Assembly (NCBI GenBank): GCA_024641855.1
Contig: JAHECG010000020.1
Location: 1 to 37,317 of the forward strand
DNA: 37,317 nucleotides
Reading direction: 5' to 3'
Origin: Betaproteobacteria bacterium
GTDB taxonomy: Bacteria > Pseudomonadota > Gammaproteobacteria > Burkholderiales > Thiobacteraceae
This document shows, one piece after another, positions 22,934 to 31,670 of this stretch (position 1 is its first letter; each line of letters begins with the position of its first letter). Below the pieces are notes generated by a model. The model did not search any database and was not told the DNA's origin. It saw nothing but the letters and a program-made list of their open reading frames with translations. The position numbers and the translations under genes were made by a program.

Positions 22934-24223
22934 ATGGCTAAGAAAATGCACGAAACGCCTTTGCTCGACCAATTAGAAAGCGGACCCTGGCCCAGCTTTG
23001 TTACAGGTTTGAAGCGTCTGGCCAAAGATAACGATATGTCGGTTGACCTGATGGGTCAGCTTGAAGCTTCGTACCGTACCCGTAAGGGCTACTGGAAAGG
23101 CGGAACGGTTGGTGTGTTCGGCTACGGTGGTGGCGTGATTCCTCGTTTCACCGAATTGAAAGAAAATGAAAAGCCGGTTTACCCAGACGCAGCTGAGTTC
23201 CATACGTTGCGTGTACAACCACCTGCAGGCATGCATTACAGCTCCAAGCTGCTGCGTGACTTATGCACTGTTTGGGATAAATACGGTTCTGGCTTGGTTG
23301 CATTTCACGGCCAGTCTGGCGATATCATGTTTCAAGGCTGCACGACCGCTAACGTGCAACCAGCTTTTGATGAATTCAACGAAATGGGCTTCGACCTCGG
23401 TGGCGCGGGCCCGGCTTTGCGCACTTCTATGTCTTGCGTTGGTGCAGCACGTTGCGAAATGTCTTGCTACGACGAAGCTAAAGCAATGCGTACCGTGATC
23501 AACAACAACTTGGACGATATGCACCGTCCAGCGTTGCCTTACAAATTTAAATTCAAATTCTCCGGTTGCCCCAATGACTGCGTGAACGCAATCCAGCGTT
23601 CCGATATGGCAACCATCGGTACTTGGCGCGACAACATCCAAGTAAATGAGAAGATTGCCAAGGAATACATGGCGTCTCATGGTATGGACAAGTTGATGAC
23701 CGACGTTGTTGGTCTGTGCCCAACCAAAGCTTTATCCGTCAAGAAAATCAGCGATGTTTCTAAAGACGAAGGCATTAGCAGCGTAGCCGTTAATGACACC
23801 CACGCGCTTCAAATCGAAAATCACAATTGCGTACGTTGCATGCACTGCTTGAACGTGATGCCGGGCGCTTTGTTGCCAGGTAAAGACCGTGGCGTATCGA
23901 TTATGGTTGGTGGTAAAGGCGTTCTGAAAATCGGCGCTACCATGGGCACCATGGTGATTCCGTTCATGAAGCTTGATAACGATGATGATTTCGAGAAACT
24001 GAACGAACTAGCCCGCAACATTCTTGATTTCTTCGCCGAAAACGCGCTGGAACATGAGCGTACCGGTGAGATGATCGATCGTATTGGCCTGGTAAACTTC
24101 CTTGATGGCATCGGCCTTGAAGTTGATCCGAACATGATTCTTGAGCCTCGTAATAACCCATATGTCCGTATGGATGGTTGGGATGAGGAAGTGGAAAAGT
24201 GGGACGAGCGCCAAGCCGGCTAA
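22934..24223 (+). CDS. dsrA: Reverse-type dissimilatory sulfite reductase subunit alpha
   Basis: DsrAB is the siroheme iron-sulfur enzyme that, in sulfur oxidisers, oxidises sulfane sulfur from DsrC to sulfite. The 429-residue alpha subunit has the siroheme-[4Fe4S] binding cysteines Cys168-x5-Cys174 and Cys212-x3-Cys216 (FSGCPNDC), and the ferredoxin-type cysteines near LCPTKAL (Cys262) and CVRCMHC (Cys299, 302, 305). The length and the presence of dsrL and dsrEFH in the same operon fit the oxidative type. GGAG lies nine bases before the ATG. It is the first gene of the operon; codons are more uniform than in the surrounding accessory genes, consistent with high expression. Confidence 0.97.
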   Translation: MAKKMHETPLLDQLESGPWPSFVTGLKRLAKDNDMSVDLMGQLEASYRTRKGYWKGGTVGVFGYGGGVIPRFTELKENEKPVYPDAAEFHTLRVQPPAGMHYSSKLLRDLCTVWDKYGSGLVAFHGQSGDIMFQGCTTANVQPAFDEFNEMGFDLGGAGPALRTSMSCVGAARCEMSCYDEAKAMRTVINNNLDDMHRPALPYKFKFKFSGCPNDCVNAIQRSDMATIGTWRDNIQVNEKIAKEYMASHGMDKLMTDVVGLCPTKALSVKKISDVSKDEGISSVAVNDTHALQIENHNCVRCMHCLNVMPGALLPGKDRGVSIMVGGKGVLKIGATMGTMVIPFMKLDNDDDFEKLNELARNILDFFAENALEHERTGEMIDRIGLVNFLDGIGLEVDPNMILEPRNNPYVRMDGWDEEVEKWDERQAG

Positions 24224-24265
24224 GCTAAATCCAATATCGATAAATCGCATTAAAGAGGAAAAAAC

Positions 24266-25336
24266 ATGGCAGATCTTCGCCCACCAGTCGAGTCCGGTAT
24301 CCCCGACGCGACGCCTTACATGCACCCAACCATGGTCAAAAACTATGGCAAATGGGTTTACCACAACCATCCTAAAGCCGGTGTTTTATATCACCGTGCT
24401 GAAAACGGCGATGAAATCTGGACCGTTAAAGCCGGTACGCAACGCCAGATGGATGGCTATACCATTCGCAAGCTAGCTGACATTGCTGACGAATTTGCTG
24501 ATGGTTTTGTGCGTTTCACCACACGTTCCAATATCGAATACATGGTGACCGATGGTAAGAAAGTTGAACCATTGATCAAAGCATTGTTCGATAACGGTTT
24601 CCCTGTTGGCGGAACAGCTAACTCGGTTTCAATGATTGCGCACACCCAAGGTTGGTTGCACTGCGATATTCCAGGCACCGATGCTTCTGGCGTTGTTAAA
24701 GCGTTGATGGATGAGTTGTACGACGAATTCATTAATTGCGAAATGCCAAACCGCGTTAAATTATCGACCTCTTGCTGCGAAATTAACTGCGGCGGTCAGG
24801 CTGATATTGCGATTATCGTGCAACACACCAAACCACCTAAGATCAACCACGACTTAGTGGCTAACGTTTGTGAGCGTCCTTCTGTTGTTGCGCGTTGCCC
24901 AGTTGCTGCGATTCGTCCAGCGTTGGTTAATGGCAAGCCTTCTTTGGAAGTTGATGAGAAGAAATGCATTTGCTGCGGCGCTTGCTACCCACCCTGCCCA
25001 CCGATGCAAATCAACGATCCAGAGCATTCGAAAATTGCAATCTGGGTTGGCGGTAAGAACTCCAATGCACGTTCACGTCCGACTTTCCACAAGTTAGTCG
25101 CTGCTGGCCTGCCGAACAATGTTCCACGTTGGCCAGAAGTCGGTGAGGTGGTTAAGAAGATTCTTAACGTTTACAAAGCTGACGCCCGTCCATGGGAGCG
25201 TATGGCTGACTGGATCGACCGGATTGGTTGGCCTGGTTTCTTCGAGAAGACTGGTCTTCCTTTCACCAAATATCATATCGATGATTGGAAAGGCCACCGC
25301 CGCACTCTTAACGCGTCGGCTCATATCCGTTTCTAA
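24266..25336 (+). CDS. dsrB: Reverse-type dissimilatory sulfite reductase subunit beta
   Basis: The 356-residue beta subunit pairs with DsrA. It has the cysteine sets CCEINCGGQAD (Cys170, 171, 175) and RCPVAAIRP (Cys211), and a ferredoxin [4Fe4S] motif CICCGACYPPC (Cys234, 237, 240, 244). Family features such as VGGTANSVSMIAHTQGWLHC are intact. GAGG lies nine bases before the ATG. It follows dsrA by 42 bases. The 76-base gap to dsrE holds a strong hairpin. No frameshift or missing ligand is seen, so an active enzyme is expected. Confidence 0.97.
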   Translation: MADLRPPVESGIPDATPYMHPTMVKNYGKWVYHNHPKAGVLYHRAENGDEIWTVKAGTQRQMDGYTIRKLADIADEFADGFVRFTTRSNIEYMVTDGKKVEPLIKALFDNGFPVGGTANSVSMIAHTQGWLHCDIPGTDASGVVKALMDELYDEFINCEMPNRVKLSTSCCEINCGGQADIAIIVQHTKPPKINHDLVANVCERPSVVARCPVAAIRPALVNGKPSLEVDEKKCICCGACYPPCPPMQINDPEHSKIAIWVGGKNSNARSRPTFHKLVAAGLPNNVPRWPEVGEVVKKILNVYKADARPWERMADWIDRIGWPGFFEKTGLPFTKYHIDDWKGHRRTLNASAHIRF

Positions 25337-25350
25337 TAGGTCGCACCTAT

Positions 25351-25376
25351 CCCCGATTTCTGAACGGAAATCGGGG
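25351..25376 (+). repeat. Intercistronic hairpin between dsrB and dsrE
   Basis: CCCCGATTTC (25351-25360) and GAAATCGGGG (25367-25376) form a perfect 10-bp stem with loop TGAACG, extended outward by GCA.CTA/TAGTGC with single bulges. No T-run follows, so read-through is expected. It may protect the dsrAB transcript end or be a processing site. Confidence 0.8.
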
Positions 25377-25415
25377 TAGTGCCATTAAAAAACCTTACTT
25401 AAATCAGGGGTTTTG

Positions 25416-25775
25416 ATGAAATTTGCAATTATGGTTAATGAAGGTGTTTACCAACACCAATCGACTGACAGTGCTTATCAATTTGCTAAGGCTGCCATCG
25501 AAAAAGGTCATGAAGTGCCGCGTATTTTTTTCTATCACGACGGCGTATATAACGCGAGTAGCTTGACAGAGCCACCGCAAGACGACCGCAACATCGTAAG
25601 TCGTTGGCAGAAACTAGCCAAAGAACACAACATCGACATGGTGGTGTGTATCGCTGCAGCATTGCGCCGTGGCATTAAGGAATCGAATCTAGCTGAGGGA
25701 TTTCGTATCTCAGGCCTAGGTCAATTAGTTGAAGCGGGTATCCAAGCCGACCGTCTGGTCGTGTTTGGTGATTAA
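25416..25775 (+). CDS. dsrE: Sulfurtransferase subunit DsrE
   Basis: DsrE is the active subunit of the DsrE2F2H2 hexamer that passes sulfane sulfur to DsrC. The 119-residue protein starts at the ATG at 25416 (a TTG just before it is in frame) after AGGGG. The functional cysteine Cys78 is present in MVVCIAAALRRGI, the same position as in Allochromatium vinosum DsrE (Cys78). The fold is the TusD/DsrE type. The stop shares one base with the dsrF start, so the proteins are translated in linked fashion, as expected for an equimolar complex. Confidence 0.95.
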   Translation: MKFAIMVNEGVYQHQSTDSAYQFAKAAIEKGHEVPRIFFYHDGVYNASSLTEPPQDDRNIVSRWQKLAKEHNIDMVVCIAAALRRGIKESNLAEGFRISGLGQLVEAGIQADRLVVFGD

Positions 25776-26197
25776 TGGGGGCAGAGATGACTGAAGCAAC
25801 TGGCGGAATCGACTTCGAAGACGAAGAAGCATCTGGCGTAGTCAAGAAATTCATGTTCGTAAACCGTAAAGCACCTTATGGGACAATTTACGCGTTGGAA
25901 GCATTGGAAGTAGTGCTGATTAGCGCAGCATTTGATCAAGATGTAAGTTTGGCATTTCTGGATGACGGTGTTTACCAAATCATCAAGGGTCAACATACTA
26001 AAGCGATTGATGTTAAAAATTTCTCGCCCACCTATCGTGCGCTCGAAGGTTACGACATTGAGAAACTTTATGTCGAAAAAGAATCGCTCGACCAACGTGG
26101 CCTAACCGAAGATGACTTGCTGGTAGATGTACAAGTTATGAGCTCGGCTGAAATGGCTAAAATGATGTCCGAGCAAGACATCGTAATCAGCTTCTAA
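25775..26197 (+). CDS. dsrF: Sulfur relay subunit DsrF
   Basis: This DsrF subunit (140 residues from ATG 25775; 136 from the ATG at 25787, which has GGGGGCAGAG before it) has the family core VVKKFMFVNRKAPYGTIYAL and FDQDVSLAFLDDGVYQIIKGQ. DsrF belongs to the TusC-like scaffold and has no catalytic cysteine in the usual place; none is evident here apart from structural residues. It combines with DsrE and DsrH. The first ATG overlaps the dsrE stop by one base. The amino extension MTEATGGIDFEDEEAS ahead of the core is longer than in Allochromatium vinosum, with no obvious function. Confidence 0.93.
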   Translation: MGAEMTEATGGIDFEDEEASGVVKKFMFVNRKAPYGTIYALEALEVVLISAAFDQDVSLAFLDDGVYQIIKGQHTKAIDVKNFSPTYRALEGYDIEKLYVEKESLDQRGLTEDDLLVDVQVMSSAEMAKMMSEQDIVISF

Positions 26198-26206
26198 GGA
26201 ACCAAG

Positions 26207-26512
26207 ATGCTGCATATCGTAAATAAATCTCCGTTTGAAAATCAGACGCTAGACAGCTGTCTCAGAGTGGCAGGCAATGCCGAAGGCGCTGCAATCCTAC
26301 TCACAGAAGATGCAGTCTTTGCAGCGTCTAAGGGTAATAGTAATGAGAGCAAAATCAAGGCTGTCATGGGCAAAGTAAAAGTATATGCCCTGTGGCCAGA
26401 TGTCGAAGCGCGTGGCATGCAAGATCGCGTTATCGAAGGCATTAAAATGGTCGACTATGGTGGGTTTGTGGACCTGGTCGCGGAACACAGCAACTGCCAA
26501 TCCTGGCTATAA
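26207..26512 (+). CDS. dsrH: Sulfurtransferase subunit DsrH
   Basis: The 101-residue third subunit of DsrEFH has the family opening MLHIVNKSPFENQTLDSCL, with Cys18 at the place of the conserved DsrH cysteine (Cys20 in A. vinosum), and LLTEDAVFAASKG. It starts nine bases after dsrF with AAGGA in front. DsrEFH donate sulfur to DsrC, which is the next gene, so position and function agree. The subunit is complete. Confidence 0.94.
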   Translation: MLHIVNKSPFENQTLDSCLRVAGNAEGAAILLTEDAVFAASKGNSNESKIKAVMGKVKVYALWPDVEARGMQDRVIEGIKMVDYGGFVDLVAEHSNCQSWL

Positions 26513-26538
26513 TTTTTTAAATTTGAAGGAGCATTAAC

Positions 26539-26874
26539 ATGCCAACAATCGAAGTAGGCGGTAAGAATTACGAAACCGACGAAGAAGGTTATCTGATCAA
26601 CTTGGGCGAGTGGAACGAAGAAGTCGGTGCCTACCTCGCAATCGAAGAAAAAGTTGAAATGACTCCTAGCCACTGGGAAGTTGTTAACTTTCTGCGCGAG
26701 TACTACAACGACTATCAGATCGCTCCAGCAATTCGCGTTCTGACGAAAGCTATTGGTAAGAAACTGGGTGCCGAAAAAGGTAACAGCAAGTATCTGTATG
26801 AGTTGTTCCCATACGGCCCAGCAAAGCAAGCTTGTAAAATTGCCGGTTTGCCAAAGCCAACTGGTTGTATCTAA
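26539..26874 (+). CDS. dsrC: Sulfur carrier protein DsrC
   Basis: DsrC accepts persulfide from DsrEFH and presents it, through its flexible C-terminal arm, to DsrAB and then to the membrane complex DsrMKJOP. The 111-residue protein has both conserved arm cysteines, Cys99 and Cys110, in AKQACKIAGLPKPTGCI, so it is a full redox-active DsrC, unlike the paralogue at 21509. It has a strong AAGGAG ribosome site seven bases from the ATG, consistent with a highly abundant protein. A stable hairpin separates it from dsrM, which could raise its mRNA level relative to the downstream genes. Confidence 0.97.
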   Translation: MPTIEVGGKNYETDEEGYLINLGEWNEEVGAYLAIEEKVEMTPSHWEVVNFLREYYNDYQIAPAIRVLTKAIGKKLGAEKGNSKYLYELFPYGPAKQACKIAGLPKPTGCI

Positions 26875-26883
26875 ATTAATGCC

Positions 26884-26913
26884 CTACGCCGCTTGTTTAT
26901 CAAAGCGGCGTAG
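26884..26913 (+). repeat. Intercistronic hairpin between dsrC and dsrM
   Basis: CTACGCCGCTT (26884-26894) and AAGCGGCGTAG (26903-26913) give an 11-bp perfect stem with an 8-base loop, extended by AATG/CATT past two bulged C residues. Only CATTATTAAAAATC follows, not a T-run, so termination should be partial. Likely sets dsrABEFHC mRNA ahead of dsrMKJOP. Confidence 0.8.
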
Positions 26914-26953
26914 CATTATTAAAAATCATAATTTGTTAACGAAGAGGTAGGTC

Positions 26954-27685
26954 ATGTCATTACTGACCATTTTATATGCGTGCATGTTCTATGCCGCCAC
27001 GGCCATCCTGGTATTCGGAGTTGGTTATAAAATCTACGACTATGCGCGTACCCCTGCCCCTCTTAAAATTCCTACGACTCCTGCGCCAACAACTAATGCA
27101 GGTGTTGCTTTCCGTTTGTTCCGCGAAGTCGTTTTTTTCGAAAGCTTGTTTAAAGCGACGAAATGGACTTGGATATTCGGCTACTTATTCCATGGCGCCC
27201 TAGCCCTGGTACTGATTCGTCACGGTCGTTATTTCCAGGACCCTGTGTGGACCTTAGTTGATCTAGCGCAACCGTTCGGCTTGTATGCCGCATTTGCTAT
27301 GGTCGCAGGCCTCGGTGGCCTATGGGCCCGCCGTTTTTTAGTTGACCGTGTACGGTATATTTCGACCTTGTCGGATCATCTAATGCTGGCCTTGTTGTTA
27401 GCCATTGGACTGACTGGTTTAGGAATGAAATTTGTTGCGCATACCGACATTGTTTCCGTCAAAAATTTCATGCAAGGTTTGATGTCCTTCAACATTCAAC
27501 CAATGCCAGAAGATCCAATCTTGCTTGCGCATTTATTCTTGGTTGCAACGTTGATGACCATATTCCCGATCAGCAAACTGTTGCATGCCCCAGGATTATT
27601 TTTCAGCCCATCGCGTAATCAAGCCGACAACCCGCGTGAACATCGTTATGTTTCCGCCTGGGCTGCTAAGTTAGATCAAAAATAG
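26954..27685 (+). CDS. dsrM: DsrM, membrane cytochrome b subunit of DsrMKJOP
   Basis: DsrM is the heme b membrane subunit (NarI-like) that carries electrons between quinones and DsrK. The 243-residue protein has about five membrane helices (about 5-25, 72-92, 105-125, 140-160 and 190-210), with histidines in YLFHGALAL, LSDHLMLAL and LLAHLFLVA placed as possible heme ligands. The length is shorter than the longer DsrM of some sulfate reducers, as in other sulfur oxidisers. GAGGTAGG precedes the ATG. It lies in the continuous chain dsrM-K-L-J-O-P. It appears intact. Confidence 0.94.
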   Translation: MSLLTILYACMFYAATAILVFGVGYKIYDYARTPAPLKIPTTPAPTTNAGVAFRLFREVVFFESLFKATKWTWIFGYLFHGALALVLIRHGRYFQDPVWTLVDLAQPFGLYAAFAMVAGLGGLWARRFLVDRVRYISTLSDHLMLALLLAIGLTGLGMKFVAHTDIVSVKNFMQGLMSFNIQPMPEDPILLAHLFLVATLMTIFPISKLLHAPGLFFSPSRNQADNPREHRYVSAWAAKLDQK

Positions 27686-27696
27686 GATTACTGATA

Positions 27697-29229
27697 ATGG
27701 CAGCTCCGACTTTCGAAATACCGAAGCTAAAAGACGTATCCGTAGTTCCGGCGGTACAGCCGGATGCAATGGCGCATATCAAATCTTTTCAGGCTTCAGC
27801 GCCAATACAAGAGGCTGTTGGTTTCCCTGGTCAATTGGTCGACAACTGGGAACAAAAAGCTATCGAAAAAATGGGCGATCTTCTTGGCAAGTATCGTTCC
27901 TTTAAAGTTTATCTTGACGCCTGCGTACACTGTGGCGCCTGCACTGACAAATGCCATTACTTCTTAGGCACCGGTGATCCAAAGAATATGCCGGTTGCTC
28001 GTCAGGAACTGATTCGGAGCGTATACCGCCGCCACTTCACCTTTGCGGGGAAATACTTCCCAAAATTGGTTGGCGCTAAAGACTTAACTAAAGACGTTCT
28101 AGATCAGTGGTACAACTATTATTACCAATGTTCAGAATGCCGTCGTTGCTCCGTGTTTTGTCCTTACGGAATCGACACTGCGGAAATCACCATGGCTGGC
28201 CGCGAGATTCTGGATTCGATCGGTGTTGGTCAAAAATACACGAATGAGATTTTAGGTAAAGTTCAGCGCATCGGTAACAACCTTGGCTTACCCGGACCTG
28301 CGTTAACGGACACATTAGAAGGCTTAGAGGAAGATATTGAAGCCGATACAGGCGTTGCTGTTCGTCTTCCACTAGACCAAAAAGGCGCAGAAGTTTTACT
28401 GATTACACCGTCGGCAGACTTTTTCTCTGAACCGCATGTTGAAAGTCTGATTGGTTACGCAAAAGTCTTCCACCAAGCAGGCATTAGCTGGACCTTATCC
28501 TCACATGCGGCTGAGGCTGGTAATTTTGGCTTGTTCATCGGTAATTATGAGACCATGCGCAACATCGCATTGCGTATCCGTGACGCAGCTCTTGAACTTG
28601 GCGTTAAGCGCATCATCGTGGGCGAGTGCGGTCACGCGTGGCGAGTTGCTTACAGTTTCTGGAATACCTTAGTTGGTATCGGTGCTGGTGCAAATGATCC
28701 TTTCGCGATCCAATTACAACAGCAGCTTGATCCACGCTACCCTGCCCCTCAGCACATCTGCGAGTTTACCTACGATCTATTGCAGCGCGGTGTCCTCACC
28801 ATCGACAAATCCGCTAATGATCATCGCATCGTCACGTTCCATGATTCATGTAACGTATCGCGTGGTTCGCGTATGGGAGATATGCCGGGTGGTCAGTTTG
28901 TGATTCCGCGTGAAATCATCAAAATGGTTGCCAACAATTTCCACGATATGGCGGCAGAAACAATTAACGAAAGCACGTTCTGCTGCGGCGGCGGCGGCGG
29001 TATTTTGACAGACGATTTAATAGAAGTTCGTGTCAAAGGTGCGTTGCCCCGTATGGAAGCATTGAACCACGTTGTTAAAGATCACAAAGTGAACTTTATG
29101 GCGATGATTTGTGCAATCTGCAAAGCCCAATTTAATAAAGTAATGCCCTTCTATGGCTTTGATATGAGCATGGTAGGTGGTGTGCATCAACTGGTCAGTA
29201 CCGCGATCCAGTTGAGCCCAAAAGAGTAA
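27697..29229 (+). CDS. dsrK: DsrK, iron-sulfur subunit with CCG domain
   Basis: DsrK resembles HdrD and is thought to react with the DsrC disulfide or trisulfide. The 510 residues contain two [4Fe4S] motifs, CVHCGACTDKC (Cys76, 79, 82, 86) and CSECRRCSVFC (Cys145, 148, 151, 155), and a C-terminal CCG-type site with FCCGGGGG and AMICAICKAQF, which would bind the special catalytic cluster. It starts 11 bases after dsrM with GGATTACTGATA before it, and dsrL follows 42 bases later. All ligands look complete. Together with DsrM it forms the quinone-linked core of the complex. Confidence 0.95.
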   Translation: MAAPTFEIPKLKDVSVVPAVQPDAMAHIKSFQASAPIQEAVGFPGQLVDNWEQKAIEKMGDLLGKYRSFKVYLDACVHCGACTDKCHYFLGTGDPKNMPVARQELIRSVYRRHFTFAGKYFPKLVGAKDLTKDVLDQWYNYYYQCSECRRCSVFCPYGIDTAEITMAGREILDSIGVGQKYTNEILGKVQRIGNNLGLPGPALTDTLEGLEEDIEADTGVAVRLPLDQKGAEVLLITPSADFFSEPHVESLIGYAKVFHQAGISWTLSSHAAEAGNFGLFIGNYETMRNIALRIRDAALELGVKRIIVGECGHAWRVAYSFWNTLVGIGAGANDPFAIQLQQQLDPRYPAPQHICEFTYDLLQRGVLTIDKSANDHRIVTFHDSCNVSRGSRMGDMPGGQFVIPREIIKMVANNFHDMAAETINESTFCCGGGGGILTDDLIEVRVKGALPRMEALNHVVKDHKVNFMAMICAICKAQFNKVMPFYGFDMSMVGGVHQLVSTAIQLSPKE

Positions 29230-29271
29230 CGTTTTGAACTAAACAAGTACGACCGTTTAAGGAGAATTCAG

Positions 29272-31218
29272 ATGGCAGCCCCAAATCAACCAAAAACCGA
29301 CGGTAAATCCTACCGCCGTTACAAAGATAACGAAACCAACGCGCCCGAGTGGTCGGAGTGGATCTTCGAAGGGGACGAAACCCATAAGTGTCCAGAATAC
29401 GTTTTGTCTACCCCACCATGCCAAGGCAGCTGCCCGTCTGGTGAAGATATTCGCGGTTGGTTAAATATTGTTCGCGGCGTTGAGAAGCCCATGGGTGGTG
29501 TGACATGGCAAGAATACGCATTCCGCCGCATGACGACTGCCAATCCTTTTCCATCAGTGATGGGCCGTGTTTGCCCGGCTCCTTGCGAAAAAGGTTGCAA
29601 CCGCAATCAAGTTGAAGACAACGTGGGCATTAACGCCGTTGAACATTTCATCGGCGAATGGGGCATTGCGAATAACATGACCTTCACCTCCACGGCTGCT
29701 GAAACCGGCAAGAAAGTCGCTATTATTGGCGGCGGTCCAGCCGGCTTATCAGTGGCTTACCAATTACGTCTCAAAGGCCATGGCTGCACCATTTTTGATG
29801 ACCACTCGGAACTGGGTGGCATGATGCGTTACGGTATTCCTGGATTCCGTACACCACGTACCGTATTGGATGCGGAAATTAAACGGATTATCGATCTCGG
29901 GGTTGAAGTCAAACTGAACACCCGCATTGGTACCGATATTACGCTTGAGCAGATCGAAAAAGATTACGACGCAGTCTTCATGGGGATGGGTGCACAAAGC
30001 GGACGTGCTTTACCAGTTCCTGGTTCAGAAGCACCGAACTGCGTAACCGCGATGGCATTCTTGAAAGCTTTTAACGATGGCCGCCTGCAACACGTTGGTA
30101 GCCGCGTAGTCGTTATCGGCGGTGGCGATACCTCGATCGACGTTGCAACTGTTGCACGTCGTCTGGGTAACATCACCAAAATCAATGAGAGCGACCGTCC
30201 TGAGCATGTGATTGCTGGCCACGTCGCGCATGACGTAGCTTCCGTGTCCGCACGCCAAGGTGCAGAAGTTATTCTGATCACCCGCGCTTCCATTGAGAAA
30301 ATGAATGCAGCCAAAGCTGAAGTTGAACATGCTTTGTCTGAAGGCATCGAAATCAAAGGCAACCTGACCCCGGTTGAAGTGGTTAAAGGTCCAGATGGAC
30401 GCGCCACCGCTTTGCGCGTAGCCGAATTTGAAATGGTTAAAAACGAAACCGTCATTAAGCCAGGTACCGAGTTTGATATTCCTGCTGATCTGGTTGTTTC
30501 CGCAATTGGTCAAGCCGTAGACTTTACCGGTCTGGAAGGCTTCGATAATGGCAAAGGCTTGATGAAAGCTGACAAGAACTACCAAGTTCCGAATCGTCCA
30601 GGTTTCTTCGTCGGTGGTGACGTATTGCAACCACACTTGCTGACCACCGCAATTGGCCATGGCTCGATTGCTGCCGACAGCATCGATCATTACCTCAAAG
30701 GCAATGATCTCGAGAAGCGTCCAAAGGTTGACGTGCACTTCTTCGACGTGAACCGTAAATTGGTCGAGAAGGGCTTAAAGCTGGAAGAGTACAACCACGT
30801 GCAAGCGACTGGTACCGACTCATCCAATTATGCTATGCACAACTTTGAGGATCGCTCCTCCAAGCACGTGATCCCGTCGAACGAATTGTTCCTCGGCCAC
30901 TTCATGGACACCCCGCGCTTTAAACGCGTTGAGATTAACCTCTCCGCTCAAGAAGCACTGGGTAACTTTGAAGAGCGTCTGATGACCTTGTCGGAAAAAG
31001 ATGTCGTCGCAGAAGCGAAACGTTGCATGAGTTGTGGCCTGTGTTTTGAATGCGACAACTGCGTTATTTACTGTCCGCAGACTGCCGTGTTTAAAGTGAA
31101 GCGTGATAAGCAAGCGACGGGCCGTTATGTCGACACCGACTACGCCAAGTGCATCGGTTGCCATATTTGTGCCGACGTATGCCCAACGGGCTACATCAAG
31201 ATGGGTATGGGTGACTAA
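29272..31218 (+). CDS. dsrL: DsrL, iron-sulfur flavoprotein NAD(P)H oxidoreductase
   Basis: DsrL couples with DsrAB in sulfur oxidisers, handing electrons to NAD(P)+. The 648 residues resemble glutamate synthase small subunit: an amino cysteine-rich part with CQGSCPSGED and CPAPCEKGCN, an FAD site VAIIGGGPAGLSVAYQL, a NAD(P) site VVVIGGGDTSIDVA, and a C-terminal ferredoxin with CMSCGLCFECDNC and CIGCHICADVCP. The complete ferredoxin set and the length match DsrL-1 type. AAGGAGAATTCAG gives a strong ribosome site. It is directly in front of dsrJ. Its presence, with DsrEFH, is the main sign of the oxidative direction. Confidence 0.95.
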   Translation: MAAPNQPKTDGKSYRRYKDNETNAPEWSEWIFEGDETHKCPEYVLSTPPCQGSCPSGEDIRGWLNIVRGVEKPMGGVTWQEYAFRRMTTANPFPSVMGRVCPAPCEKGCNRNQVEDNVGINAVEHFIGEWGIANNMTFTSTAAETGKKVAIIGGGPAGLSVAYQLRLKGHGCTIFDDHSELGGMMRYGIPGFRTPRTVLDAEIKRIIDLGVEVKLNTRIGTDITLEQIEKDYDAVFMGMGAQSGRALPVPGSEAPNCVTAMAFLKAFNDGRLQHVGSRVVVIGGGDTSIDVATVARRLGNITKINESDRPEHVIAGHVAHDVASVSARQGAEVILITRASIEKMNAAKAEVEHALSEGIEIKGNLTPVEVVKGPDGRATALRVAEFEMVKNETVIKPGTEFDIPADLVVSAIGQAVDFTGLEGFDNGKGLMKADKNYQVPNRPGFFVGGDVLQPHLLTTAIGHGSIAADSIDHYLKGNDLEKRPKVDVHFFDVNRKLVEKGLKLEEYNHVQATGTDSSNYAMHNFEDRSSKHVIPSNELFLGHFMDTPRFKRVEINLSAQEALGNFEERLMTLSEKDVVAEAKRCMSCGLCFECDNCVIYCPQTAVFKVKRDKQATGRYVDTDYAKCIGCHICADVCPTGYIKMGMGD

Positions 31219-31220
31219 TT

Positions 31221-31670
31221 ATGGCTTGGCTGTCTTCTCATCGTATGTGGAAATGGACGGTTGGCATTATTGCTGTGCTGTGTTTAAGCATTGCATATGC
31301 GACGTCCAGCTCGGCGCCAAGTGTCGGACCCAAGATCGTCATTGATAAAAGCAGAGCGGGCGATCGTTGTGTGGAAGACGAAGATTTTATGCGTAGAAAC
31401 CACATGAAACTGTTGATGCACCAACGTGATGAAACAATGCACAAAGGCATCCGCACGGAGAAGTACAGCCTGAAGAACTGTATTAGCTGCCACGCTAGCA
31501 CTAAAGATGATCGTGTGATCGGCAGCGATGAGCATTTCTGTCAAGGATGCCATACCTACGCATCCGTTAAATTAGATTGCTGGGAGTGCCACGCCAATAA
31601 AGCAAGGCCAAAAGCTGCAACTGCAACGCTACCGGCTGCTACAGAGAGTGTTGCCGGGGAGAAGAAATGA
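31221..31670 (+). CDS. dsrJ: DsrJ, periplasmic triheme cytochrome c
   Basis: DsrJ is the periplasmic triheme cytochrome of the complex. The 149-residue protein has an N-terminal anchor helix (about 10-30) and three CxxCH motifs: CISCH (87-91), CQGCH (107-111) and CWECH (120-124). Cys50 in GDRCVEDEDF matches the cysteine that serves as a distal heme ligand in A. vinosum DsrJ. It starts two bases after the dsrL stop and overlaps dsrO by four bases. A C-terminal Lys/Ala-rich tail follows, and the protein looks complete. Confidence 0.95.
   Translation: MAWLSSHRMWKWTVGIIAVLCLSIAYATSSSAPSVGPKIVIDKSRAGDRCVEDEDFMRRNHMKLLMHQRDETMHKGIRTEKYSLKNCISCHASTKDDRVIGSDEHFCQGCHTYASVKLDCWECHANKARPKAATATLPAATESVAGEKK

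Noticed and set aside
25351-25376. Rho-independent terminator after dsrB
   Set aside because: No T-run follows the stem (GTAGTGCCATTAAAAAACC), and dsrE to dsrP clearly belong to the same functional unit.
30025-30738. A 237-residue open frame on the minus strand inside dsrL
   Set aside because: It is opposite to a strongly conserved dsrL frame, has composition typical of antisense reading, and shows no ribosome site or domain.
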